Assembly (NCBI GenBank): GCA_031538565.1
Contig: JAVKLS010000028.1
Coordinates: 87,140 to 151,139, forward strand
DNA: 64,000 nucleotides
Direction: 5' to 3'
From: JASGCK01 sp031538565
Lineage (GTDB): Bacteria > Pseudomonadota > Gammaproteobacteria > Burkholderiales > Burkholderiaceae_C
The notes beneath the pieces are model-generated. The model was not told where the DNA came from, ran no database searches, and saw only the letters and a program-made list of their open reading frames with translations. The position numbers were made by a program, and so were the translations under genes. Shown piece by piece: positions 35,017 through 44,588 of this stretch (positions are counted from its first letter, which is position 1; each line of letters starts with the position of its first letter).

Positions 35017-35787
35017 TTAAAGCCAACGCTTGGCAGCCCGCATCAGCAAAGCCAGATTGCCGCTGCCTGCTAGCGTCAAATTGTTGCTACTTTGAAGTGA
35101 TGTGCCGTGCATATCTTGTATATCTTGTATATCTTGTAGCAGCGTGCCCATACGTTTGGCAACAGCTTCTCCGTTATCGATGATGCGAACTTTTTTGCTT
35201 ACGATTTTGTGAAAAATGGACGCAATGAGCGCGTAATGGGTGCAGCCTAAAACGAGCGTATCAAAATCGCCTGCTTGCGCCAAAAAGCCTGTGCAGGCTT
35301 GTTCGACTTCTTGCTCTGTTGCTGTGCTTGACGCGTAGCATTCAATGAGATCAGCAAGCCCCGCGCACGGTACGCATATAAATTCGGTTTGACTTGCAAG
35401 TGATGCTTTGAGGGCTAAAAACTTAGCGCTCGCCAAGGTGCTGCGCGTAGCGAGTACGGCGACACTTTTTGATTGGGTCAGTGTGGCTGCGGGTTTGAGC
35501 GCTGGTTCAACGCCGACGATGGGTAGTTTGGGGTACTGCTGGCGCAGCAAGTGGATGGCGGCTGCGGTTGCAGTGTTGCACGCGATGACAAGGGCTTGGA
35601 TGCGGTATTTGCAAATTAACTCTTCGGTCACGGCAAACGAGCGCGCAATCAGCGCCTCGTCACTTTTGTCGCCGTAGGGCGCGTGGGCGCTGTCGGCAAA
35701 GTAAACAAATGATTTGTGCGGCAGTGCTAGGCGCAGGCATTTCAAAATCGAAAGACCGCCAATGCCTGAGTCAAAAACGCCAATCAT
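35017..35787 (-). CDS. murI: glutamate racemase
   Basis: MurI makes D-glutamate for peptidoglycan. The N terminus is MIGVFDSGIGGLSIL with the first acid residue; FADSAHAPYGDKS follows. The catalytic cysteines are in ACNTATAAA and LGCTHYALI. Near the C terminus a 9-bp tandem repeat encodes repeated Gln-Asp-Ile in a surface-like region before MHGTSLQ. Length 256 is normal. It ends 8 bp from the tRNA-Pro gene on the other strand. Confidence 0.95.
   Translation of the reverse strand: MIGVFDSGIGGLSILKCLRLALPHKSFVYFADSAHAPYGDKSDEALIARSFAVTEELICKYRIQALVIACNTATAAAIHLLRQQYPKLPIVGVEPALKPAATLTQSKSVAVLATRSTLASAKFLALKASLASQTEFICVPCAGLADLIECYASSTATEQEVEQACTGFLAQAGDFDTLVLGCTHYALIASIFHKIVSKKVRIIDNGEAVAKRMGTLLQDIQDIQDMHGTSLQSSNNLTLAGSGNLALLMRAAKRWL
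35112..35138. repeat. three perfect tandem copies of a 9-bp unit inside murI
   Basis: The unit TATCTTGTA repeats three times without error. In the murI frame it encodes Gln-Asp-Ile triplets, so gain or loss of a copy would keep the frame. Confidence 0.9.
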
Positions 35788-35799
35788 TCGATGAGTGCA

Positions 35800-37377
35800 T
35801 TATTGAATGGCAATGCCTTTGAACTCGCCTGTCGCGATGCGTTTTGACCACTCGGCTGGCCCCGTGATGTGAGCGCTGGTTCCGCTTGCATCCACCGCCA
35901 CGGTAACGGGCATATCGACGACATCGAATTCATAGATGGCCTCCATGCCAAGATCGGCAAAGCCCACCACTTTGGCCGTTTTAATGGCCTTGCTTACCAA
36001 GTACGCGGCGCCACCTACCGCCATAAGGTAGGCGCTTTTGTGTTTTTTGATGGCGTCGATGGCAATAGGGCCGCGCTCGGCCTTGCCAATCATGGAGATT
36101 AGACCCGTCTGCGCGAGCATCATGTCGGTAAAGTCGTCCATGCGCGTGGCGGTGGTCGGACCTGCAGGACCCACGGCTTCGCCTTTCACCGCATCAACGG
36201 GACCTACGTAATAAATGACGCGGTTGGCAAAATTGACGGGCAGTTTTTCACCGCGCGCCAGCATCTCTTGGATGCGTTTGTGCGCCGCATCGCGTCCTGT
36301 GAGAATTTTTCCGTTCAGCAACAAGGTTTGACCTGGCTGCCACGCGGCAACGTCGTCTTTAGTCAGCGTGTCTAAATTCACGCGCTGGCTTTTTTGATGG
36401 TCGGGCGTCCAGTTGACGTTTGGCCACAAGTCAAGACTTGGCGGGTCAAGGTACACCGCGCCCGATCCGTCCATTACAAAATGCGCGTGACGCGTGGCGG
36501 CGCAGTTGGGAATCATTGCCACAGGCTTGCTGGCCGCGTGCGTGGGATACATATTGATTTTGACGTCCAGCACCGTGGTGAGTCCGCCCAGTCCTTGCGC
36601 GCCAATGCCCAGCGCGTTGACTTTGTCGTGCAATTCAAGGCGTAGCTCTTCAATCTGCGTCAGCTTTGCACCCGCAAGGGATTTGGCTTTGAGTTCGTGC
36701 ATATCCAAGTCCTCCATCAAGGACTCTTTGGCAAGCAACATCGCTTTTTCAGCTGTGCCGCCAATACCAATGCCCAGCATTCCTGGTGGACACCAGCCCG
36801 CGCCCATTGTGGGCACGGTTTTAAGTACCCAGTCCACGATGCTGTCGCTAGGATTCATCATCACCAGTTTCGATTTGTTTTCTGAGCCTCCACCTTTTGC
36901 GGCAACCGTGACCTCGACAGTATTGCCCGCCACCAATTCGCTCACGATCACCGCGGGCGTGTTGTCGCGGGTGTTTTTACGCAGGAACTGCGGATCGGCA
37001 ACTACCGAGGCGCGCAGCAAGTTGTCGGCGTGGTTGTAGCCGCGGCGCACACCCTCGTTAATAACGTCATCCAGGCCGCCATTGCCAAACTGCTCGCAGC
37101 CCGCAAAGCGGACATTGAGTCCGACTTTAAGAAAGACATTGACGATGCCTGTGTCTTGGCAAATCGGGCGATGCCCCGTGGCACTCATGCGGCTGTTGGT
37201 GAGGATTTGCGCCATCGCATCTTTGGCGGCATGGCTTTGCTCTGCTTCATAAGCCCGTGCCAAATGTGCAATGTAATCAGCGGGGTGGTAGTAGCTGATG
37301 TACTGCAGCGCGGCAGCAATGGACTCAACCATGTCGGCAGCTTGGATGGTGGTAGGCGTAGTGATGGGCGATGTCAT
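35800..37377 (-). CDS. class I (iron-sulfur) fumarate hydratase
   Basis: This single-chain class I fumarase converts fumarate to malate with a 4Fe-4S cluster. N-terminal half: NSRMSATGHRPICQDTGIVNVF with the first Cys ligand. Middle: CPPGMLGIGIGGTAEKAM. C-terminal half: GKILTGRDAAHKRI and VGPAGPTTATRMD. I chose the ATG at 37377 (525 residues) over a TTG at 37410; neither has a strong ribosome-binding site. It is 12 bp upstream of murI. An L(+)-tartrate dehydratase-like role is possible but less likely for this fused form. Confidence 0.93.
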   Translation of the reverse strand: MTSPITTPTTIQAADMVESIAAALQYISYYHPADYIAHLARAYEAEQSHAAKDAMAQILTNSRMSATGHRPICQDTGIVNVFLKVGLNVRFAGCEQFGNGGLDDVINEGVRRGYNHADNLLRASVVADPQFLRKNTRDNTPAVIVSELVAGNTVEVTVAAKGGGSENKSKLVMMNPSDSIVDWVLKTVPTMGAGWCPPGMLGIGIGGTAEKAMLLAKESLMEDLDMHELKAKSLAGAKLTQIEELRLELHDKVNALGIGAQGLGGLTTVLDVKINMYPTHAASKPVAMIPNCAATRHAHFVMDGSGAVYLDPPSLDLWPNVNWTPDHQKSQRVNLDTLTKDDVAAWQPGQTLLLNGKILTGRDAAHKRIQEMLARGEKLPVNFANRVIYYVGPVDAVKGEAVGPAGPTTATRMDDFTDMMLAQTGLISMIGKAERGPIAIDAIKKHKSAYLMAVGGAAYLVSKAIKTAKVVGFADLGMEAIYEFDVVDMPVTVAVDASGTSAHITGPAEWSKRIATGEFKGIAIQ

Positions 37378-37419
37378 GGTGGGTTGCCGTGCTGTAAAGA
37401 GGATGGACAAAAGCAGGGT

Positions 37420-38028
37420 TTAGTGCGCTGATGCGCTAGGCGCACTCATTAGACGATCGGTCAATGCAATTGCCAGCGCACTCAATAAAAATGTAATATG
37501 AATCAAGGTTTGCCACATCAACGTTTGCTCGGTGTAGTTGGCGGCGTTAATAAATGTCTTGAGTAGATGAATTGACGAGATGCCAACGATGGCGGTTGCG
37601 AGCTTCACTTTTAAAACGCTGGCATTAACGTGGTTGAGCCATTCGGGTTGATCGGGATGTGTCTCTAGGTTTAAGCGGCTGACAAAAGTCTCATAGCCCC
37701 CCACAATCACCATGATGAGCAGGTTGGAAATCATCACCACATCAATCAAAGCTAACACAACGAGCATGATGATGGTTTCATTAAGTCCCGTAATGGGCGC
37801 ATTTGACACATAACCAATGCTCTTAATAAGCGCATCGACATCCGTTTGATTGCCAAAAGCAGCGCCAATCAAATGGTACAGCTCTATGCCAAAGTGAAAA
37901 ACATAAACGGCCTGTGCGGCGATAAGCCCTAAATACAGCGGCATTTGCAGCCAACGACTGGAAAAAATGAGCTGCGCCAAGAGGCTTGATGTGGCGGGAA
38001 GAGTGTTTTTTTGGGGTGTACCTGACAT
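37420..38028 (-). CDS. UPF0114/YqhA-family inner membrane protein
   Basis: The 202-residue protein has about four membrane helices. Family features are IFSSRWLQMPLYLGLIAA, ALIDVVMISNLLIMVIVGGYETFVSR and LKVKLATAIVGISSIHLLK. The function of this family is not established. It lies 42 bp upstream of the fumarase start and is divergent from the Gcr-type gene. Confidence 0.85.
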   Translation of the reverse strand: MSGTPQKNTLPATSSLLAQLIFSSRWLQMPLYLGLIAAQAVYVFHFGIELYHLIGAAFGNQTDVDALIKSIGYVSNAPITGLNETIIMLVVLALIDVVMISNLLIMVIVGGYETFVSRLNLETHPDQPEWLNHVNASVLKVKLATAIVGISSIHLLKTFINAANYTEQTLMWQTLIHITFLLSALAIALTDRLMSAPSASAH

Positions 38029-38177
38029 TGAGAAACTCCTTTATGAAATCAAGAATCGATTGTAGGCGTAGAGCATTCGTCGTCTAGCCGATGTACGCGG
38101 CGTGCGCTGCTTGAACGGCTTCGAGCTCGAGCGGATCTGACCTAGAGGAACCTCAAGTTTGCTAGTAACATTACTGA

Positions 38178-40121
38178 ATGTCTGATACCCAATTCCCCCT
38201 TGAATTGACGGCCAAGCTGGAGGCGCTTGATCCGCAAACAAGCCTGGTCGAGCGCCATTTGTTGCTGCTGTCGTTTATTCAGTGGCTGCGGGACGGTGAG
38301 AGCAGCGTCCGTTTGGATTTATTTTTAGACCATTTGCAAGCCCGCCCCGCGCTCACGCTTGCGTTTCAGCGGTGGTTTGGCGATATTTTCAGTCATGTCG
38401 ATGCCAGTACCTTGCTTGCTGACTACGGATTTTCTTCACGCAATGCGCTGATCAGTGAAGTCGTCACGCGCTTGCAACGTCAGTATTTACCGCGCACACC
38501 AGAGACCTCCGACGCTTCGGAGTTATTCGATTTGGCGTTTGATAGCGAGCACGATGCGGCGTGGCTTGGTGCGATTACCGATTCGCAATTGCAGCGCCTC
38601 GCGCAGTTGCTTGCACCCTCGCGCACGGTGTGGCAAGAGGCCTTGGTTCAGGCTCTGACGGTTTGCACCAGTCAGATTCGCGCATCGGGGTTGTCGTCTG
38701 ATATTCGCTCGCGCAGAACGATGGCAGCAGATGGAGGGCGACCCTTTCAAGCGCTGGCATTCGATTTAGAGGCGGTGCTAACGGCTTGGCGCGACGCGCA
38801 AAACGTACCCCATGCGCTGCGGCATTTTCGTGCAACGCTAAACGATTGCCAGCAGTCAGCCGCAACGGTGTATGAACACTTGGATGCTTACGGCATTTCG
38901 GTTGATTTGGTGTTTAGATTGCGCCAAATGCGGGCCAGAATACAGCGCGTTCATGCACTGCTTGACTGCTTGGTTGGTAGCACGCCAGGGCGATCCCATG
39001 TGCGTTTGCTGGCGCATTTGGTGCACGTGAGCCAAGAGCAATGCAGTCTGCGCGAATTAATTTCAAGTAGCTCGTCGCTTTTGGCGGCAAAAGTTGTCGA
39101 GCGCCACAGCGAGGTAGGAGACTACTACATCACGCGAACCAGTCAAGAGTACAAAGAGATGCTTGGACGTGCGCTGGGTGGCGGCGCACTGATGGCGTTT
39201 ACTACCGCATTAAAGTTTGCTGTACTTGCGCTGGGACTTTCTGCCTTTTGGTCGGGCGTTGGATCAAGCCTGGTGTATGCCGCTAGTTTTGTCCTTATCC
39301 AATTGATGCACTTCACGCTGGCAACTAAGCAGCCCGCCATGACAGCGCCCGCTATGGCGTCTAAGCTTAAAAAAATAACGGGACGCAGGGCGCTTAATAA
39401 TTTTGTCGATGAAGTGGTGTGCCTTGTTCGCTCGCAAGTGGCGGCGGTGCTGGGTAATGTGCTGGCAGTTTTTCCATTGGTGCTGCTTTTGTCTTATGCG
39501 TTGCTGCAAGTCGGTGGCGCGCACATTATCACGACGCAAAAAGCGCACCATGTGCTGGAGTCACTCAGTTTGCTGGGCCCCTCGGTATTGTTTGCCGCTT
39601 TTACGGGCGTGCTTCTTTTTGTAAGCAGTGTGTGCGCGGGTTGGGTGGAAAACTGGTTTGTGCTGCATCGCCTAGGCTCTGCGCTGCGCTACAACCCTCG
39701 CATTACGCATTTGTTGGGTGCGGTTCGTGCAACGCGATTCGCTGAATTTATGCAGGGCAACATCGCGGCGCTGACGTCTAACATTTCGCTCGGTTTGATG
39801 TTAGGACTGCTGCCCCCCATCTTGGCGTTTTTAGGTCTGCCGCTGGATGTACGGCACGTGACTTTGTCCACAGGACAATTGGGCGCTGCTGCTGCTGCAC
39901 TAGGGTGGCAGGTGGTGCATTTAAATGCGTTTTGGTGGGCTTTTGCTTGCTTGCCTTTGCTCGGTGCGCTGAATGTGGGGGTGAGTTTTTATTTTGCTTT
40001 TCGCATCGCTTTGCGTGCACACGATGTGTCGGGTCTTAATCGCTCACGCATTTACCGTGCGATTTGGCAGCGCTTTGCAAAAGAGCCGTTGTCGTTTGTG
40101 AGTCCTGTGCGTCACGCTTAA
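38178..40121 (+). CDS. large membrane protein annotated in relatives as Gcr-type 'site-specific recombinase'
   Basis: I recognise the protein family (PF10136-like), common in beta-proteobacteria. The first 340 residues are soluble and helical; the rest has about five to six hydrophobic segments (roughly 345-390, 430-460, 480-510, 550-575, 585-615). No tyrosine- or serine-recombinase catalytic motif can be seen, so the family name is doubtful and a membrane role is more likely. Length 647 is typical. It is a single gene between convergent and divergent neighbours. Confidence 0.75.
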   Translation: MSDTQFPLELTAKLEALDPQTSLVERHLLLLSFIQWLRDGESSVRLDLFLDHLQARPALTLAFQRWFGDIFSHVDASTLLADYGFSSRNALISEVVTRLQRQYLPRTPETSDASELFDLAFDSEHDAAWLGAITDSQLQRLAQLLAPSRTVWQEALVQALTVCTSQIRASGLSSDIRSRRTMAADGGRPFQALAFDLEAVLTAWRDAQNVPHALRHFRATLNDCQQSAATVYEHLDAYGISVDLVFRLRQMRARIQRVHALLDCLVGSTPGRSHVRLLAHLVHVSQEQCSLRELISSSSSLLAAKVVERHSEVGDYYITRTSQEYKEMLGRALGGGALMAFTTALKFAVLALGLSAFWSGVGSSLVYAASFVLIQLMHFTLATKQPAMTAPAMASKLKKITGRRALNNFVDEVVCLVRSQVAAVLGNVLAVFPLVLLLSYALLQVGGAHIITTQKAHHVLESLSLLGPSVLFAAFTGVLLFVSSVCAGWVENWFVLHRLGSALRYNPRITHLLGAVRATRFAEFMQGNIAALTSNISLGLMLGLLPPILAFLGLPLDVRHVTLSTGQLGAAAAALGWQVVHLNAFWWAFACLPLLGALNVGVSFYFAFRIALRAHDVSGLNRSRIYRAIWQRFAKEPLSFVSPVRHA

Positions 40122-40151
40122 CGGCACAAGTTTTAGTTGTTAATAGGAGTC

Positions 40152-41333
40152 TCAAGAGGACAGCGCGGCCTCCACGGCAAGGGCCAAGTTAAGAATCGCG
40201 TCATCGTGCAGTGACGCCTGCCACAGCATCAGGTTGGGCGGCAAGGCAATTGCACAGCCATCTAACAAATTGACGATGCTGGGGTTTCGTAAAAGCAGAG
40301 CGTTGACGCGAAAAAACTCGTCGTCATCGCTGGCAAGGCTGTCAATGGTGGGCGCAGCAATGGGGACGGTGGGTGACAGCACGGCGTCAAAGGCACTCAA
40401 TTTGTGGCTGACACGCAGCATCCAATCGGCGCGGTGCGCGAGCAATTGCGCATAGTCCGCGTCGCTGGCCAGACTCCCCAGCAAAATGCGTTTGGCGACA
40501 CGCGGGTCATACGCCTCTTGCTGCACGGCGATTAAATTTTTGTGCCATCGGTAAGACTCAATCGGGCTAAAGCCGCCCGCTTGGTTGATGGCAGAAATTT
40601 CGGACAGCTCGGGCAATTGGATTCGTACGATTTTTAAGCCCGCGTTTGTCAAGGTTTGTACGGCTTGTTGCCAGATGCGTCCAGTCTCCTCGCCGATGCC
40701 GTCAAAAAACACGTTATCCGCGATTGCAATGCGGTACTGATTCAACGCCTTGCGGGCGCGGGGCACGCGCCTTGCTGCCAAAATTTCGTGGGCGCGAATG
40801 GCCGTTGCAACGTCGTGCGTGATGGCTCCCACGGTGTCCAGGCTGGGCGAGAGCGGCAATACCCCTGCTGTGGGAACTAGTCGCGCCGTGCTTTTAAATC
40901 CAACCAAGTCACACAGAGCCGCAGGAATGCGCAGCGATCCGCCTGTATCGGAGCCAAGCCCAATAGCGGCTAGTCCTGCGCTGACGCTGCTTGCTGCGCC
41001 CGAGGACGAGCCGCCTGTGACTCGGGCAGGCGACGCGGGTGCCAGCGGATTGTGTGGTGTACCAAAGTGCGGATTCCAACCTACGCCTGAAAATGCAAAC
41101 TCCGACATATTGGTGCGCCCTACCGCCACGCCGCCCGCTGCTTTGAGTCGTGCGACGGCCACCGCGTCTGCTTTGGCGGCAGGTGCACCTTGCAAAACTT
41201 TAGATCCTGCGGTGGTAACCTCACCAGCAACATCAAACAAATCCTTGATGGAAAACTTAAACGCCGCACCCGCAGGCAGTGGTTCAAACAAAGCGGGATA
41301 GGTGGTAAGAAACGTGTGCGCGGGTAGAGTCAT
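40152..41333 (-). CDS. amidase-signature family amidohydrolase
   Basis: The Ser-cisSer-Lys triad is present: Lys30 in SIKDLFDVAG, the cis Ser in TGGSSSGAA (about 106-113), and the nucleophile Ser133 in GSDTGGSLRIPAA. At 393 residues it is shorter than GatA, and it stands alone without gatB or gatC, so it is probably a small-amide hydrolase rather than the tRNA amidotransferase subunit. The substrate is unknown. It is divergent from the thiolase gene. Confidence 0.88.
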   Translation of the reverse strand: MTLPAHTFLTTYPALFEPLPAGAAFKFSIKDLFDVAGEVTTAGSKVLQGAPAAKADAVAVARLKAAGGVAVGRTNMSEFAFSGVGWNPHFGTPHNPLAPASPARVTGGSSSGAASSVSAGLAAIGLGSDTGGSLRIPAALCDLVGFKSTARLVPTAGVLPLSPSLDTVGAITHDVATAIRAHEILAARRVPRARKALNQYRIAIADNVFFDGIGEETGRIWQQAVQTLTNAGLKIVRIQLPELSEISAINQAGGFSPIESYRWHKNLIAVQQEAYDPRVAKRILLGSLASDADYAQLLAHRADWMLRVSHKLSAFDAVLSPTVPIAAPTIDSLASDDDEFFRVNALLLRNPSIVNLLDGCAIALPPNLMLWQASLHDDAILNLALAVEAALSS

Positions 41334-41424
41334 AGCGGGGGTGTTTAGATGGGTTAGCTGTCAGAATAAGTAAGTTTTTAGTTCCTAGAATTTCAATTTT
41401 TAACCTCTCTAGTTTGGAGTCAGT

Positions 41425-42618
41425 ATGTCAACTACCCACGACCCTATTGTGATTGTCTCTGCCGTGCGTACGCCTATGGGCGCGTTCCAAGGCGACTTTG
41501 CCTCTTTGTCCGCGCACGATCTGGGCGGCGTCGCTATTGCCGCCGCTGTTAAGCGTGCGGGCATTGACCCCAACGCGGTTGATGAAGTGCTATTTGGCAA
41601 TTGTTTGATGGCAGGACAAGGACAAGCGCCTGCGCGGCAAGCAGGCTTTAAGGGTGGATTGCCAAAGTCAGCGGGCGCAGTGACGCTATCCAAAATGTGT
41701 GGATCCGCCATGAAGGCGGCCATGATGGCGCACGATATGCTGCACGCGGGCACGCACGACGTCATGATTGCAGGCGGCATGGAGAGCATGACTAATGCGC
41801 CGTTTTTGTTACTCAAAGGGCGATCGGGCGTTCGCATTGGTCACGACCGAATTTATGACCACATGATGCTCGATGGTTTAGAAGATGCGTATGAACCAGG
41901 TCGCGCTATGGGCACGTTTGGCGAGGACTGCGCTGCCAAATACAACTTCACACGCGAGCAGCAAGATGCGTTTGCCATTGAGTCTGTTCGGCGCGCACAA
42001 GCAGCCACCCAATCGGGCGCGTTTGCGAGCGAGATTGCACCTGTCACGGTTAAAACCCGCGCAGGCGAGGTGACGGTGTCGGCGGATGAAGGCCCCCTGA
42101 AAGCCAAGCTGGACAAAATCACCACGCTCAAACCAGCATTTAAAAAAGACGGAACAATTACTGCGGCATCAAGCTCCTCCATCAACGATGGTGCGGCCGC
42201 TCTCGTGATGATGCGCGCCAGCACCGCCAAGCGTTTGGGCTGCAAGCCCATTGCCAAAATGGTGTCGCACGCCATGCACGCGCAAGAGCCAAACTGGTTT
42301 ACGACTGCGCCCGTAGGTGCTACGCAAAAGGCGCTTGCCAAGGCGGGTTGGAGCGTCAAAGATGTGGACTTGTGGGAAGTAAACGAAGCCTTTGCGGTTG
42401 TGCCTTTGGCGCTAATGACCGAGCTGGGCGTCTCGCACGACATTGTCAATGTCAATGGTGGCGCGTGCGCGCTGGGTCACCCAGTCGGTGCGTCAGGGGC
42501 GCGCATCATCGTGACCTTGATTCACGCCTTGCAAGCACGCGGCAAAAAACGCGGACTGGCAACGCTGTGTATTGGCGGCGGTGAGGGGGTCGCTACCGCA
42601 ATTGAACTGATCGACTAA
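41425..42618 (+). CDS. acetyl-CoA C-acetyltransferase (thiolase)
   Basis: The enzyme condenses or cleaves acyl-CoA units. The nucleophile Cys92 is in LSKMCGSAMKA, His352 in ALGHPVGASG and Cys382 in TLCIGGGEG. Length 397 fits biosynthetic/degradative acetoacetyl-CoA thiolases (AtoB/PhaA type). TTGGAG precedes the ATG. A rhodanese gene follows after 20 bp. No PHB synthase is adjacent, so a role in fatty-acid, leucine or ketone metabolism is as likely as PHB. Confidence 0.93.
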   Translation: MSTTHDPIVIVSAVRTPMGAFQGDFASLSAHDLGGVAIAAAVKRAGIDPNAVDEVLFGNCLMAGQGQAPARQAGFKGGLPKSAGAVTLSKMCGSAMKAAMMAHDMLHAGTHDVMIAGGMESMTNAPFLLLKGRSGVRIGHDRIYDHMMLDGLEDAYEPGRAMGTFGEDCAAKYNFTREQQDAFAIESVRRAQAATQSGAFASEIAPVTVKTRAGEVTVSADEGPLKAKLDKITTLKPAFKKDGTITAASSSSINDGAAALVMMRASTAKRLGCKPIAKMVSHAMHAQEPNWFTTAPVGATQKALAKAGWSVKDVDLWEVNEAFAVVPLALMTELGVSHDIVNVNGGACALGHPVGASGARIIVTLIHALQARGKKRGLATLCIGGGEGVATAIELID

Positions 42619-42638
42619 CCGACACTGGAGCGCAGAGC

Positions 42639-43052
42639 ATGGCAATTACCAAAGGTTTTAAAGTCTTGGTGGACGAGGCAATGGCCGAGGTCACTACCTA
42701 CTCGGTCGATGCCGTGCGTGCGCGTTTATCTGACCCCAAAGTGCAAATTGTGGACATCCGCGATGTGCGCGAATTGGACAATGGCACAGTCACAGGCAGC
42801 TATCATGCGCCGCGCTGTATGTTGGAGTTTTGGGTCGATCCAGCCTCGCCGTATCACAAAAAAATCTTTGCTGATGAAGGCACAGAGTTCATTTTATTTT
42901 GCGGAGCAGGTTGGCGTAGCGCCTTGGCTGCTAAGACTTTGCAGGATATGGGTATGACCAATGTTGCGCACATCGATGGCGGTTACGCCGCGTGGGTGGC
43001 GGCAGGTGCGCCCACCGAAAGCATGGAAGCGCGTAGAGTCAAAAAAACGTAG
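42639..43052 (+). CDS. single-domain rhodanese-like protein
   Basis: The 137-residue protein has one rhodanese fold: VQIVDIRDVRELDNGTVTGSYH, and the active-site loop FCGAGWRSALAA with Cys88 as the likely persulfide carrier, followed by DMGMTNVAHIDGGYAAW. Sulfurtransferase activity is expected; the acceptor is unknown. It is in an apparent operon with the thiolase gene. Confidence 0.88.
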   Translation: MAITKGFKVLVDEAMAEVTTYSVDAVRARLSDPKVQIVDIRDVRELDNGTVTGSYHAPRCMLEFWVDPASPYHKKIFADEGTEFILFCGAGWRSALAAKTLQDMGMTNVAHIDGGYAAWVAAGAPTESMEARRVKKT

Positions 43053-43064
43053 AGTAAAAACTAG

Positions 43065-43829
43065 CTAAGAAAGCTCTTTTTTTAATTCGACGTAGTTGGG
43101 CAGGATGGATGCCACCGCACTCCAAAAAAGTGGACTGTGATTCATGTGGCGCAAGTGGCTCAGTTCATGCACGACTACGTAGTCAATAACTGGCAATCGG
43201 TAGTGCATCAAGCGCCAATTCAAGCGGATGACGCCTTCGGACGTCGCGCTACCCCAGCGCCCCCCTGCATTGCTGAGTCTTAACTTTGTCCAGTGCACGC
43301 CGAGCTTGGGTGCGTAGTGGTTGAGTCGCACTTCAAATAAAAGAAGCGCGGCTCGCCCAATGGCAGCTTGCACGGCATCTTGCACCTGTAATTCGCTGGC
43401 CGTTTGCGGCAAGGCAACCCAAATGCGCTTTTGCGCTTCGTCAATCGATGTGAGCATTGCGCCTAAATGCAGCGTAAACGGCTCGCCTAAGTAGTTTAGG
43501 TTTGCGCCATTTTGCCAAGCGATGACCGCTTTGGCGCTGTGCGTTTTTCGCTCTTGCGCGGCGTGTAGCTGCTTCAAAATCCAGTGGGATTTCTCTAAAA
43601 GGGCAGACTCCACTTCGGCAAGCGATGTCCAGCGCGGCGCACGAACAGTAAGCCCCTCGCTGCCGACCATAAAACCAATCGAGCGGCGTTTGCTGCGCTC
43701 AAAACGGTAATGAACGGCTTGACCACTAAGCACGACGCAGCGTTGTCCTTGCGCGGGTAATGTGGTGGGCTCTGGCGCTGCTTTGCCATCCAGCCAATCA
43801 AATGCAAGCTGCATCAGGTGGCGCATCAT
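43065..43829 (-). CDS. YgjP-like zinc metallopeptidase (WLM/DUF45 family)
   Basis: The C-terminal half holds the zinc motif VVHELSHLRHMNHS (His221, Glu222, His225 and a further His231), preceded by NAGGRWGSAT and GVIRLNWRLMHYR, which mark the YgjP/SprT-like DUF45 family. The natural substrate of the family is unknown. It is the last gene of the glyQ-glyS-gmhB-plsC run, 3 bp after plsC. Confidence 0.88.
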   Translation of the reverse strand: MMRHLMQLAFDWLDGKAAPEPTTLPAQGQRCVVLSGQAVHYRFERSKRRSIGFMVGSEGLTVRAPRWTSLAEVESALLEKSHWILKQLHAAQERKTHSAKAVIAWQNGANLNYLGEPFTLHLGAMLTSIDEAQKRIWVALPQTASELQVQDAVQAAIGRAALLLFEVRLNHYAPKLGVHWTKLRLSNAGGRWGSATSEGVIRLNWRLMHYRLPVIDYVVVHELSHLRHMNHSPLFWSAVASILPNYVELKKELS

Positions 43830-43832
43830 CTC

Positions 43833-44588
43833 TCAAACCTCGCTCGTCAAATAAGCAGGTGCATCGATACGGCGCATATTGCCCTCTATGCACGCTGTCA
43901 CTTCGCTAATTAAGCTCTCAGGTGTGTGATGGGCGCTTTCAATTGCTTTGCCAATGCAAATTTCCACCAGTCCTGGGTATTTGATGAAGCTGCCTTTGGG
44001 CCAACACTTTGCGGACGCTACGGCAATGGGAATAACCTTGGCGCCCGTCTCGCAGGCTAGGCGTGTGCCGCCTGTTTTGTAAGTGCCCGCTTTGCCGCGT
44101 GCGATGCGTGTGCCTTCGGGAAACATGATGACCCAGCGGTTTTCGCTCATGACTTGTTCGCCTTGTCGCACCACTTTTTTAAATGCGGTTTGCCGCTGCG
44201 AGCGGTCAATATGAATAAATTTCAAACAGCTAATTGCCCAGCCAAAAAATGGAATCCAGTGCAGTTCTTTTTTGTACACAAAACACAGTGGTTGCGGACT
44301 CAGCGCCAAGTAGGCCAAGGTTTCCCACGTCGATTGGTGTTTGGACAAAATGATGCTTTTACTGCCGTCGGCGGGTAAGTTTTCTGCGCCTTGCACGCGC
44401 CAACGCACGCCGCAAATCCATTGAAGTCCATAGATAGACCAGCGTGTCCACCACTGTGCAATACGGTAAAGCCAGCGCCAACCCGCGAATGGAGCGGACA
44501 GCAGCAAGAGCACCGCCAACGGAATAATTGCGACGGCTGTCCACGCGTACCATGCGGCAGAGCGAATAAAGCAAAGCGTTTTAAACAT
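43833..44588 (-). CDS. plsC: 1-acyl-sn-glycerol-3-phosphate acyltransferase
   Basis: PlsC acylates lysophosphatidate to phosphatidate at the inner membrane. An N-terminal membrane helix (about 15-35) is followed by the acyltransferase motif SKHQSTWET (His84, with Glu in the position of the usual Asp, common in beta-proteobacteria), FPEGTRIARGKAG near 156 and later VIPIAVASA. Length 251 is normal. It overlaps gmhB by 8 bp. Confidence 0.92.
   Translation of the reverse strand: MFKTLCFIRSAAWYAWTAVAIIPLAVLLLLSAPFAGWRWLYRIAQWWTRWSIYGLQWICGVRWRVQGAENLPADGSKSIILSKHQSTWETLAYLALSPQPLCFVYKKELHWIPFFGWAISCLKFIHIDRSQRQTAFKKVVRQGEQVMSENRWVIMFPEGTRIARGKAGTYKTGGTRLACETGAKVIPIAVASAKCWPKGSFIKYPGLVEICIGKAIESAHHTPESLISEVTACIEGNMRRIDAPAYLTSEV

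Noticed and set aside
35101..35140. Repeat cluster as a CRISPR or origin-like array
   Set aside because: The 9-bp units are directly adjacent with no spacers and lie inside the murI coding frame.
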